Positions 49,861 to 58,358 are shown, numbered from the stretch's first letter. The stretch: DNA of 64,000 bases from Geminocystis sp. NIES-3708 (GCF_001548095.1 NZ_AP014815.1:1549656-1613655); one strand, 5' to 3'. A program made the numbers and translations. Notes: generated from the letters alone by a model not told the origin.

Positions 49861-50520
49861 ATGAGTTCTTTCTCTTCATTACCTGAAGCATCTGATCATT
49901 TTTTTGAATATCGTTTTGTACATAGGATTAATCCCTTAGCCTATAATAATTTCTTACAATTTCAAGAAAAATTAAGAACACGGGCTAAAAATTATCAAGG
50001 TTATCTTAGTGAAGATTTGCCTGTATTATTGGAAGAAGGAGAAACCCTTGTTTTTGAAACTATATTGCGATTTGATACCCCAGAAAATTGTATTAACTGG
50101 ATTGATAGTAAAGAAAGACGAGAATTACTTTATGCGGAAGAAAATAATGGTTATCAATTTAAAGGGGAAGCAAATTTCGGGAGTTATACCAGTTGGATAA
50201 AACAAAGTGTTAACAACTCCTCTCCTGTTTGGAAAATTAACCTTTTAGTTTTACTGGTACTTTATCCCACCGTGATGCTATTTAATTTACTTTTGAAAAA
50301 GCCATCTTTAATTGATTTTCCGACATGGATGCTTTTTGGTAATTTCTGTAGTGTTGCCATAACTGGTTGGTTTGCAGTTCCTTGGATTAGTCGTCTTTAT
50401 CAAAATTGGTTAGAAAGTGAAGGCACAAAAAAAGAGCAATTATTAGCATTAACAAGCATTTTCCTTGCCCTTTTTATGCTGTTACAGATTTTCCGACATA
50501 TTCCGATTAGTTTTTGGTAG
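49861..50520 (+). CDS. ABM-domain membrane protein
   Basis: 219 residues. The N-terminal ~110 are an antibiotic-biosynthesis-monooxygenase-like (dimeric alpha-beta barrel) domain: YRFVHRINPLAYNNFLQFQ, and ILRFDTPENCINWIDSKER. Three membrane helices follow (~120-140, 150-172, 190-210). The family (COG3224) has unknown function. Intact. Confidence 0.8.
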   Translation: MSSFSSLPEASDHFFEYRFVHRINPLAYNNFLQFQEKLRTRAKNYQGYLSEDLPVLLEEGETLVFETILRFDTPENCINWIDSKERRELLYAEENNGYQFKGEANFGSYTSWIKQSVNNSSPVWKINLLVLLVLYPTVMLFNLLLKKPSLIDFPTWMLFGNFCSVAITGWFAVPWISRLYQNWLESEGTKKEQLLALTSIFLALFMLLQIFRHIPISFW

Positions 50521-50550
50521 TGAAAATATTTATTTTAATATCTATTTAAT

Positions 50551-51030
50551 TTAATATCTTGCACCATCAGGAAGTTCTCTGAATTCTTTCCAAACAGCCT
50601 GTGCTTCTTCTTGAAGAATTTGCTCTGGTGCGAGTAAGCGATTTTTATATTCTTTAACTAAATCTTCTTGAATATTAGCATCATCAAAAAGATCTGCAAA
50701 ATCACTCCAACCAGCGGCGTAGTAAATTTTGGAAATTCTAGCCCAATAAGCCGTTGCATAACACATAGGGCAACATTCACAACTGCTATATAAAACAGCA
50801 CCTGATAGATCAACAGTTCCTAGTTTCTTACAAGCCTGACGAATAGCGTTTACTTCTGCATGTGCTGTAGGATCATTATCCCGTAAAACACTATTACCAG
50901 AAGCCCCAATTACCTCTCCATCTTTAACTACAACTGTACCAAATGCCCCACCTGTTTTCTTGACAACTCCTGCCTCTCGCATCAAGGCGATCGCTTGACG
51001 CATATATTCAATATCTTTGTTGTTGGTCAT
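50551..51030 (-). CDS. Guanine/cytidine-type deaminase
   Basis: 159 residues. CDA fold with zinc motif HAEVNAIRQAC and CECCPMCYATAYWARI; FADLFDDANI and the long C-terminal helix favour guanine deaminase over tRNA deaminase. Its start is 18 bases after the end of the degraded methyltransferase gene on the same strand. It is intact; HIP1 at 50997-51004 is inside it. Confidence 0.88.
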   Translation of the reverse strand: MTNNKDIEYMRQAIALMREAGVVKKTGGAFGTVVVKDGEVIGASGNSVLRDNDPTAHAEVNAIRQACKKLGTVDLSGAVLYSSCECCPMCYATAYWARISKIYYAAGWSDFADLFDDANIQEDLVKEYKNRLLAPEQILQEEAQAVWKEFRELPDGARY

Positions 51031-51047
51031 TTTAAGTGATTTTTTTT

Positions 51048-52269
51048 CTATTTATTATACGGTATCATATTCCTGTTGTTTAATTCTTCATGAATCAATA
51101 ATTCATAAGATTTAATAATGAGAATTTTCTTATCTTCTAAAGGGAATAACTGACGATAATTATTTGTTTGAATAACTATTTTTAAATCACTTTTTTTTGC
51201 TTGTTCAGAATTATTAATAGATATGATCGCATCTTCTAAAGTTTCATCTTTTTTTTGGATTCTAACGGGGATAGGTTTATTATTAAATTGTCTCTTCAAA
51301 AAACCATCAATGCCATTATTTCTTTGTACAGGAATAGCATTAATACTTTTTAATAAAAATAGTTCATCTTCCGATTTTTCTATATAACTTGCTTTTCCTT
51401 TTTCCACAAGTTCTGAATTAGTTATAATCATCTCATTTAATCTTTTTTTCGTAAGTTCGATGCCAAAGGCACAGCTACGCTGCACACATCTTCTGATATA
51501 TCAATGCCAATAAAATTACGATGCAAAGATTTAGCGGCGACACAAGTTGTACCACTACCACAAAAAGCATCTAAAACTAAATCACCTTCATCGGTAGAAA
51601 TATTAATAATTTGTTGTAAAAGTAAAACAGGTTTTTGCGTAGGATAACCAACTCTTTCTTTTACTTTTGGATTTAAAAAAGGTATTTCCTAAACATCCGA
51701 TAAAGGAACGCCTTTTTTCTCTTGAGCTATAATTATATTACCATTTTTATCCTTTTTATAAACAGATTTACCATAACTATTTTTTTCTCTTAATTGCCAT
51801 ATTTGATCAATATTTGTCGTAGGAGAATAATCAGTATAAATAATGTTAAATTTAAAATTATCTGTTTTGGAATAAAAATAAATAGTTTGATGAGAATTAA
51901 GCAAACCTTTTTTTGAATTTGACCATCTTTTATAAGACCAAATAATTTCACTTGTAAAATTTTCAGGAAAAAATATTTTATCTAATAAAATTCTTAAATG
52001 ATGAGAAGCAGATTTATCACAATGCAAAAAAAATATTACCAGTTTTTTTAATACTCTTTTACATTCAATTAAACATTTTTCTATCATTAATAGATAATCA
52101 TTTAGACTGTGCCAAACATCATCCAATTCATAATTAATAGAATTATCACGGGTTGTTAAAGAATGTTTTTTTAAGTAAAAAATGGTGGATCTAAATATAT
52201 TAAATCTACTATTTCCGAATCAATCTTTTTCAATTCATCAAGACAATTTCCTAAAATTATTTTGTTCAT
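51048..52269 (-). pseudogene. Beta-class DNA methyltransferase, inactivated
   Basis: Begins ATG 52269: MNKIILGNCLDELKKI, then motif IV as LIYLDPPFF. A one-base loss near 52172-52177 puts TAA after FFT. The next frame runs WHSLNDYLLMIEK, FLHCDKSASHHLRILLDKIF, ENFTSEIIWSYKRWSNSKKG to TAG 51689-51691 (where Trp of VWEIP is usual). It then resumes in the same frame with GYPTQKPVLLLQQII and motif I DAFCGSGTTC. An inserted twin-hairpin repeat (51461-51482) shifts the frame; LTKKRLNEMI to PYNK* ends at 51048. DPPF before FCGSGTT marks the beta class (N6-A or N4-C). Clearly dead. Confidence 0.88.
51461..51482. repeat. Twin-hairpin small dispersed repeat inside the methyltransferase
   Basis: TGCCAAAGGCA (51461-51471) is directly followed by CAGCTACGCTG (51472-51482): two 4-bp stems with three-base loops. 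The surrounding word is of the kind known as small dispersed repeats in filamentous cyanobacteria. It sits where the methyltransferase reading frame breaks. Confidence 0.65.
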
Positions 52270-52272
52270 AAC

Positions 52273-53062
52273 TTAAGTTTTTTCAGGTGTTTTTTTATCT
52301 GCAATATCTATTAAAATCTGTTTTAAATCAAATCCTGTACGAGTTTTGATAAAATTCCATGCTTCTTCTCCAGCATAATATTCGCCATTTACACCCTTAT
52401 AAACTGTTTCTAAAGTTTGTTGAATATTGATAGCTTGTTCTCTTTGAAGATAATAAAACATTACTCTAATAGGTTTATATCCACTATTTTGTATAGCTTT
52501 TACATGAGTATGCTCTTTCGTGATTATGGTCTCTGTCTGTAGTGGCATCTCTCCATTTAATCTCAATAGCATCATTGCCATCTAAAAAATCAATTTCAAA
52601 GGTTTTCGGTTTTGTACCAAAAGAATTTTTAACAGTAGTTTTTTTTCCTTGAGGATTGTTAAATAATAAACATAAAGAAGCAATTTCTTTTAAAAAAGAA
52701 CCAGCATAATTATATAAAAACCTACCAATATTTTGATATTCGTCTATTTTTTGCCCTTCTTGGCTGGTTATCCCCAAAACTCTATAAATTAGATAATGAG
52801 AAGTATCATCATTCTTCATTTCTTCTTTTCTTAAATCAATTTGTATTTTTAATTAACAAGCATATTCTTCCGAAAGTAAATGAATTTGCGATATTAGTAA
52901 TTCTAGTTGTTTTCCTTCTTTAAGAGCATTAGTAATTTTGTTAAATTTATCTCGATTAATTAATTCTAATAACTGTTGTTTTGTATTTTTAGCTTGTATT
53001 TTAATACCATATCTTTGACAATAATTTTCAAGCTCTTTTTTGTTTAAAGATTCTATTTTCAT
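52273..53062 (-). pseudogene. ApaLI-like type II restriction endonuclease, inactivated
   Basis: One gene in pieces. 53062-52853 encodes 69 residues with a SAP/Rho-N-like helical start (LNKKELENYCQRYGIKI) and stops at TAA 52855-52853. The same frame resumes (KIQIDLRKEE) into YQNIGRFLYNYAGSFLKE, FEIDFLDGNDAIEIKWRDAT. A one-base insertion in the string CATAATCACG (~52525) shifts to ITKEHTHVKAIQ, GYKPIRVMFYY, and ends TPEKT. E/EIK with FEIDF is the PD-(D/E)XK site. Family name is from recalled pattern. Three bases before the methyltransferase ATG. Confidence 0.72.
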
Positions 53063-53079
53063 TTATGTAAGACTAAAAT

Positions 53080-53301
53080 TTAAGCAAAAACAAAAGTTTT
53101 AGATTGAGGTAAAGTTTTACCATCTTTTTGATATTCTTCTATAATTAACTCTAAAACTTCCTGCCCATTCTTTAAGGCTTCTTCATAGGTTTCACCGTGA
53201 GTAATAGGTTGCATTTCATTTTTAAAGTCAGGAAGGAATACGACAAAACAGTTATCTTCATCACTCTATTGAATAACGATCGTATAATTAAATTTATTCA
53301 T
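53080..53301 (-). pseudogene. HicB antitoxin with nonsense codon
   Basis: MNKFNYTIVIQ, TAG (53268-53266), SDEDNCFVVFLPDFKNEMQP, ITHGETYEEALKNGQEVLEL, then EEYQKDGKTLPQ and FVFA*. A full 73-residue HicB-like domain apart from the stop at codon 12, where Trp is expected (TGG to TAG). Starts three bases after the hicA relic, the normal hicA-hicB order. Confidence 0.85.
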
Positions 53302-53303
53302 AA

Positions 53304-53538
53304 TTATTTACCCTCTTTTATTCTTTTTAATTTAGCTAATTTTTGGTTAATTTGTTTTTCTAAATATTTTTGAGCACCATCACCATCTTTGAGCATCATA
53401 ACCATCATTTCCTGATATTGTAATCGGATCTTCTGGTAATAGTTCATCATACCAACGAGTATAACTATCTTTAGCTGTACGATATACAAAACCAGCTTTC
53501 TTCAATAAACTTTTTAATTATGGAATTTTTTTAGGAAT
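53304..53538 (-). pseudogene. HicA toxin, inactivated three ways
   Basis: Read from 53538: ATT in place of ATG, then PKKIP, TAA at codon 7, LKSLLKKAGFVYRTAKDSYT, RWYDELLPEDPITISGNDGY. A near-perfect 19-base tandem duplication (GATGGTTATGATGCTCAAA / GATGGTGATGGTGCTCAAA) shifts the frame, then AQKYLEKQINQKLAKLKRIK ends at 53304. The catalytic His of HicA (GSHxxW) is Ser-Tyr here, so the toxin site is also gone. Confidence 0.8.
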
Positions 53539-53541
53539 AGA

Positions 53542-53656
53542 TTATGATAATTTAACAGAATCTAAATGTTGAGCAATCCAAACTTTAATTAAAGATTGAG
53601 ATTCAATTCCTAATCTTTTTGCTTCTTTATCTAAAGCAATAATAATCCAAGAGAAA
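53542..53656 (-). pseudogene. BrnA/CopG-like antitoxin fragment
   Basis: Reads FSWIIIALDKEAKRLGIESQ, SLIKVWIAQHLDSVKLS* . Matches the C-terminal ribbon-helix-helix end of BrnA/CopG antitoxins (LDxEAKRLGxxRQxLIKxWIAERL). Upstream sequence has no start in frame. No BrnT toxin is left. Confidence 0.6.
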
Positions 53657-53791
53657 AATCTTCAGGAGTTAAGCACCTGATTGCTTATTCAAGATGTAGT
53701 CCATCACAAAAACAGCCGAAAGAAAATTATGAAGATTACAATTCCTAAAAAAAAACTCTCCAATAGTGGCATATACACATAGATAGATAAA

Positions 53792-54514
53792 TTATCCTGC
53801 AACATTTTTAACGTATAATTGTCTATTTTTATATGAACAAACTAATAGCCTCTTATTATAAAGTATATGAGCTAAGGATGACATTTGTAAGAGCCTACGA
53901 TAACTCATTATATAAATGTTTTTCGATTCATAGCTTTGGAGATTAGACCATCGTTGTTTTTCTATTTCCAACTCCAATTTATCTGAATCACCGATAACTA
54001 AGTATGCTTTAAATGTCTTGGTTAATGTATTGTTCCAATTTATTTGTCCCAAATCGCCAAAACAATCAAATGCTTGTTGCTTATTATCTGTTGCCCATTC
54101 CATCCAATCTTCCACTTGTTGACGAGCATTATTGAAATGAGATGAAAAATTACCATTTTGATTGAAAATATTATATTTTGGATTTTCAATTTCTATTGTT
54201 GTTAGGCAAACTTCCATTGAATTGTAAGCTAAAAAAGCAAAATCTGTTTTAAAATCATTACCTAACGGAAGTTTTGTTACAATGGCTCTGGCAGCAGGAC
54301 CTAAATGATAATTTGTAAAACCAGGAAGAAAATCAGGATATTTTTCTAAAAAATTATGAACTTCATTTTCTGATTTTGCGTTCGAGATTATACCGTGAAA
54401 TTGTCCGACTCCATCTGAAAGATCAATATCATTATCTTCAGCATTATGAAATAGTTTTTTTTGTTGATCACTTTTAAAAATTATTGCAGATGGTATTATT
54501 TCAGATTTACTCAT
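53792..54514 (-). CDS. DUF4263 / Shedu-like (SduA) immune nuclease
   Basis: 240 residues, intact ATG to stop. VHNFLEKYPDFLPG (~52-65), KLPLGNDFKTDFAFLAYN (Asp91), CLTTIEIENPKYNIFN (Glu108, Glu110, Lys113), and HFNNARQQVEDWMEW follow the DUF4263 pattern, the PD-(D/E)XK nuclease of the Shedu anti-phage system. The described SduA proteins are often longer with variable N-termini; this is a short one. It heads a minus-strand row of dead toxin-antitoxin and restriction genes. Whether it still defends the cell is unknown. Confidence 0.75.
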   Translation of the reverse strand: MSKSEIIPSAIIFKSDQQKKLFHNAEDNDIDLSDGVGQFHGIISNAKSENEVHNFLEKYPDFLPGFTNYHLGPAARAIVTKLPLGNDFKTDFAFLAYNSMEVCLTTIEIENPKYNIFNQNGNFSSHFNNARQQVEDWMEWATDNKQQAFDCFGDLGQINWNNTLTKTFKAYLVIGDSDKLELEIEKQRWSNLQSYESKNIYIMSYRRLLQMSSLAHILYNKRLLVCSYKNRQLYVKNVAG

Positions 54515-54578
54515 AAACTTTTCATGTACATAAATAAATATATTGCAAAAACGAACTCTATTATATATCTTCTACCTT

Positions 54579-54701
54579 CTAGGCAATCATGATTTGTGAT
54601 AGTTGTGGATGTTGCCATTTGCTACGACTTCCTTTTGCTGGTTTAACCGAAAACCGTGCTTTCTTCAATAAACTATTTAATTCTCGAATTTTTTTAGGCA
54701 T
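54579..54701 (-). pseudogene. HicA toxin relic (C-terminus lost)
   Basis: From ATG 54701: MPKKIRELNSLLKKARFSVK, PAKGSRSKWQHPQLSQIMIA, TAG. HicA up to the beta strand after its key GSHxxW box (here GSRSKW, so the catalytic His is Arg), then cut short; the usual GxDGxxAxxYxxK end is missing. Lies 65 bases before the Shedu-like gene on the same strand. Confidence 0.8.
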
Positions 54702-54780
54702 CAATCATCAGATTTTCTTGATTTACAAACTTTTAGCTTTTATGATAGCAACAAAAATCAGCAATAATAGGAGATAGACC
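54693..54780. repeat. Direct repeat, copy 2 (between hicA relic and alaS)
   Basis: Partner of 49473-49560 with identical spacing to a hicA ATG. It reaches to 18 bases before the alaS start codon, so the island joins housekeeping DNA here. Confidence 0.75.
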
Positions 54781-54797
54781 ATTATTGATAATATTTT

Positions 54798-57443
54798 ATG
54801 ACTAATATCCCTCCTTCTTTAACAGGAAACGAAATCAGAGAGAAATTTTTAAACTTTTTCGCCCAAAAACAACACAAAATCCTGCCTAGTGCCTCATTAG
54901 TACCAGAAGATCCCACTGTTTTACTGACGATCGCAGGAATGCTTCCCTTTAAGCCTATTTTCTTAGGGCAGAAAACCCCTGACTATCCCCGTGCTACCAC
55001 TTCGCAAAAGTGTATTCGTACTAATGATATTGAAAACGTAGGGCACACCGCTAGGCATCACACCTTCTTTGAGATGTTGGGTAACTTTAGCTTTGGTGAT
55101 TACTTTAAGTCACAAGCCATTGCTTGGGGTTGGGAGTTGTCAACTACAGTGTTTCAGCTACCCCCAGAGAGAATCGTTGTCAGTGTATTTAGAGAAGACG
55201 ATGAGGCTTTTGCTATCTGGCGTGATGAAGTGGGAATCCCCGAAAAACGGATTATTCGTATGGGAGAAGAAGATAACTTTTGGAAATCGGGAGTAACTGG
55301 TCCTTGTGGCCCTTGTTCCGAGTTATACTATGATTTTAAACCCGAATTGGGGGATGATAACATCGACTTGGAAGACGATACCCGTTTCATCGAGTTTTAC
55401 AACTTGGTGTTTATGCAGTATAATCGAGACGCTGACGGCAATTTAACCCCTCTGCAAAACAAAAACATCGATACTGGCATGGGGTTAGAAAGAATGGCAC
55501 AAATTCTGCAACAAGTGCCTAATAACTACGAAACTGACTTGATTTTCCCTATCATTAAAACGGCGGCAAAGTTGGCGGATATTGACTATAGCAAAGCCGA
55601 TGAAAATACTAAGGTATCTTTAAAGGTTATCGGTGATCATGTACGATCGATCGTTCAAATGATTGCTGATGGTATTTCAGCCTCAAATATAGGAAGGGGT
55701 TATGTTTTGCGCCGTCTGATACGCAGAGTCGTGCGTCACGGGCGTTTAATCGGTATCGATGGCAATTTTATCAATGAGGTAGCCGAAAGCGCTATCAAGC
55801 TATTAGAAGAGGTTTACAGCAATACGAGAGAAAGAGAAAAGGTAATCAAAACCGAGTTACAACGGGAAGAATCGGCTTTCTTGGCAACCCTTGAAAGGGG
55901 TGAAAAACTCTTAAATGAGGTGATTATTAAACTCAGAAGTCAGCAAAAAACAGTTATTTCGGGGGAGGATGCTTTTACCCTTTATGATACCTATGGTTTC
56001 CCCCTCGAATTGACTCAGGAAATTGCAGAGGAAGAAGGTTTAACCGTTGATGTGTCTGGTTTTGAAGCGGAAATGGAAGCTCAAAGAGTTCGATCTCAGT
56101 CTGCCCACGAAACCATTGATTTAACTGTACAGGGTAGCATAGACAAGTTAGCAGAGCATATCCATCCGACGGAATTTTTAGGCTATAGCGAATATCAGTT
56201 AATCAGTCACATCGAGGCGTTATTAGTTGAAGGTAAATCGGTGGAAAAAGCCGAATCAAGTAGCAAAGTTCAGCTAATCTTGAATAAAACCCCATTTTAT
56301 GCCGAATCTGGTGGGCAAATTGGCGATCGAGGCTATTTAGCAGGAGAAGATGTGTTAATATCGATCGAAGATGTACAGAAAGAGTCGGGCTTTTTTGTCC
56401 ATTATGGTACAGTGGAAAGAGGTATTGTCACCGTAGGGCAAAAGTTACGCGCAACTATAGACAAATCTTGTCGTAACCGTGTCAGAGCGAATCATACCGC
56501 AACTCACTTGTTACAGTCAGCTTTGAAAAAAGTTGTCGATGAAAACATCTCTCAAGCTGGTTCTTTGGTATCCTTTGATAAGTTACGTTTTGACTTTAAT
56601 TCTCCTCAACCCATTACTAAGCAACAATTACAACAGGTTGAAGATTTAATCAATACTTGGATTGCGGAAGCTCATTCCACAGATATTAGTATCATGGGAA
56701 TTGAAGATGCTAAAGCTAAGGGTGCGATCGCCATGTTTGGAGAAAAATATGGTAGTGAAGTCAGAGTAATTGATATTCCTAGCGTTTCGATGGAATTGTG
56801 CGGAGGCACTCATGTTAATAATACGGCGGAAATTGGCTTGTTTAAAATCATTTCTGAAACAGGGGTTGCTTCTGGCATTAGACGTATTGAAGCGGTAGCA
56901 GGTGCATCTGTCTTAGAATATCTTAAAGTGAGAGATGATGTCGTCAAGCAATTATCAGATAAATTAAAAGCTAAACCAGAGGAAATTGTCGATCGATTTT
57001 TTAATCTTCAAAGTGAATTAAAAGTCACTCAAAAAGAATTAGAAAATGTGAAACAAGAGTTAGCTTTATTAAAGTCTGAAAGTTTAATTAGTGATGCACA
57101 ATCTGTGGGCGAATTTAAAATTTTGGTGGCTAATATGGGCGAATTAGATGCTAAATCTTTGCAATCAGCAGGAGAAAAATTGCAACAAAAATTAGGTAAT
57201 TCTGCGGTGATTTTAGCATCTATTCCCGAAGCCAATAAAGTTAGTTTAGTGGCGGCTTTTGGGGAGAAAGTTTATAAAGAAAAACAACTTCAAGCGGGTA
57301 AATTTATCGGTGAAATCGCTAAAATTTGCGGTGGAGGAGGCGGTGGAAAACCGAATCTTGCCCAAGCTGGTGGTAAAGATACGACTAAAGTTGAGGAGGC
57401 TTTAACTATAGCGAAAACTAAATTAATAGAAGCCTTATCTTAA
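54798..57443 (+). CDS. alaS: Alanyl-tRNA synthetase
   Basis: 881 residues, full length. N-terminal class II catalytic core (RTNDIENVGHTARHHTFFEM, GPCGPCSELYYD, NTGMGLERM-type as DTGMGLERMAQIL), editing domain zinc motif RANHTATHLLQ and CGGTHV, C-terminal coiled coil and GGGGGGKPNLAQAGG tail. Higher GC and more varied codons than the genes just upstream. Confidence 0.99.
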   Translation: MTNIPPSLTGNEIREKFLNFFAQKQHKILPSASLVPEDPTVLLTIAGMLPFKPIFLGQKTPDYPRATTSQKCIRTNDIENVGHTARHHTFFEMLGNFSFGDYFKSQAIAWGWELSTTVFQLPPERIVVSVFREDDEAFAIWRDEVGIPEKRIIRMGEEDNFWKSGVTGPCGPCSELYYDFKPELGDDNIDLEDDTRFIEFYNLVFMQYNRDADGNLTPLQNKNIDTGMGLERMAQILQQVPNNYETDLIFPIIKTAAKLADIDYSKADENTKVSLKVIGDHVRSIVQMIADGISASNIGRGYVLRRLIRRVVRHGRLIGIDGNFINEVAESAIKLLEEVYSNTREREKVIKTELQREESAFLATLERGEKLLNEVIIKLRSQQKTVISGEDAFTLYDTYGFPLELTQEIAEEEGLTVDVSGFEAEMEAQRVRSQSAHETIDLTVQGSIDKLAEHIHPTEFLGYSEYQLISHIEALLVEGKSVEKAESSSKVQLILNKTPFYAESGGQIGDRGYLAGEDVLISIEDVQKESGFFVHYGTVERGIVTVGQKLRATIDKSCRNRVRANHTATHLLQSALKKVVDENISQAGSLVSFDKLRFDFNSPQPITKQQLQQVEDLINTWIAEAHSTDISIMGIEDAKAKGAIAMFGEKYGSEVRVIDIPSVSMELCGGTHVNNTAEIGLFKIISETGVASGIRRIEAVAGASVLEYLKVRDDVVKQLSDKLKAKPEEIVDRFFNLQSELKVTQKELENVKQELALLKSESLISDAQSVGEFKILVANMGELDAKSLQSAGEKLQQKLGNSAVILASIPEANKVSLVAAFGEKVYKEKQLQAGKFIGEIAKICGGGGGGKPNLAQAGGKDTTKVEEALTIAKTKLIEALS

Positions 57444-57446
57444 TCC

Positions 57447-57467
57447 GTAGGGTGGGCATTGCTCACC
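57447..57467. repeat. GTAGGGTGGGCATTGCTCACC dispersed hairpin, copy 1
   Basis: GGTGGGC and GCTCACC pair (one G-T) around ATT, followed by TTTATAG, just after alaS; possible weak terminator. A sister copy is at 60816-60835. Confidence 0.6.
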
Positions 57468-57534
57468 TTTATAGTACTATGTATTTTACAAAATTTATAC
57501 CAAAAAAGGTGTCTAAAATCAATTATAATAATGT

Positions 57535-57635
57535 TTAACTGAATTCTTTCTTCTTCAGCTTGTTCTCTAATCTTCTAATCTCACCTTCGTTAACAAATTT
57601 ATCTCTAAATCAGATTTATCAAAATACTGTTTCAT
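57535..57635 (-). pseudogene. Possible remnant of a small coiled-coil protein
   Basis: From ATG 57635 MKQYFDKSDLEINL, then after a one- or two-base shift NEGEIRRLENKLKKKEFS and TAA. Charged heptad pattern looks like coding sequence, but it is short. Confidence 0.25.
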
Positions 57636-57641
57636 GACATC

Positions 57642-57902
57642 CTAATTATTTTTATTTTCCCAACGAAATAAGAAAATCATCAGAATAATTACAGCAATTT
57701 GAATTAATAAATTAGGAATGTTATTAGTAATATTTTTTCCCGCAATTATTTGGATGAAAAAGATGAAAGCACCAATCGCACCTGATGCACCAATACCAAA
57801 ATAAATAAATTTTCTTAATCCCTTATAAGGAGCTTCAGCTTCCGCTTTTAAATAGGCGTATTTTTGAGAATCTAAGTTATTTTTATTATTTTTATTTGTC
57901 AT
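57642..57902 (-). CDS. DUF3493 membrane protein
   Basis: 86 residues. YAYLKAEAEAPYKGLRKFIY then two membrane helices and a FRWENK tail. DUF3493 is a cyanobacterial and plant plastid family; plant LPA3-like proteins with this domain assist photosystem II assembly. By context alone nothing more can be said. Confidence 0.85.
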   Translation of the reverse strand: MTNKNNKNNLDSQKYAYLKAEAEAPYKGLRKFIYFGIGASGAIGAFIFFIQIIAGKNITNNIPNLLIQIAVIILMIFLFRWENKNN

Positions 57903-57959
57903 ATTTATTTTGAATTTAAGTTATTAATTATTTAAGATTAGATGCTAATTAATTTTTAT

Positions 57960-58358
57960 TTAAAATTTAACTTGTTGATTTCTTATGAAAACAAAATGTT
58001 GTTGAATCATGTTCCAAAATGATTTATCCCAATAATCATAATGACCGATGATTAAGTTATCTTTCAACTTTAACTCACTTCTACCAGAAACAGAAATAAA
58101 AGGTTGCCAAGGTAAAGGGCTATTCCATGACATTGTCCAACGAGTATCTATTTGATTTTCTGTTTGTTTTATTTCGTGTAATTCTAGGTGTAAATTTTTA
58201 AACCATTTTTTTAGAAAATTAATCATTTCTTGATATTTTTTTAAACCATAAAAATTATAAACAGGATCTTTAAAATGAACATTTTCAGCATAGATACTAT
58301 AGGTTTGATCTTCGGGAAAGTTTTGATAATCTTGTTTAATAATTTCTGTTAAATTCAT
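57960..58358 (-). CDS. DUF2358 protein
   Basis: 132 residues from ATG 58358 (MNLTEIIKQDYQNFPEDQT); the frame extends to 58448 but that stretch overlaps the kinase gene and looks non-coding. NTF2-like fold signs: VHFKDPVYNFYGL, DTRWTMSWNSPLPW, HYDYWDKSFWN. DUF2358 is shared by cyanobacteria and plants; function unknown. Confidence 0.85.
   Translation of the reverse strand: MNLTEIIKQDYQNFPEDQTYSIYAENVHFKDPVYNFYGLKKYQEMINFLKKWFKNLHLELHEIKQTENQIDTRWTMSWNSPLPWQPFISVSGRSELKLKDNLIIGHYDYWDKSFWNMIQQHFVFIRNQQVKF

Noticed and set aside
52484-52819. Two overlapping minus ORFs (52273-52581 and 52484-52819) as separate proteins
   Set aside because: They join into one endonuclease through a one-base shift, and the first is in frame with 52853-53062 across a stop.
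53304-53489. Minus-strand 61-codon ORF as a gene of its own
   Set aside because: It is the out-of-frame and tail part of the broken hicA; only its C-terminal half is HicA-like.
54589-54777. Plus-strand ORF of 62 codons with a CDSCGCC start
   Set aside because: It is the antisense of the hicA relic and the direct repeat; the hicA reading on the minus strand explains the sequence.
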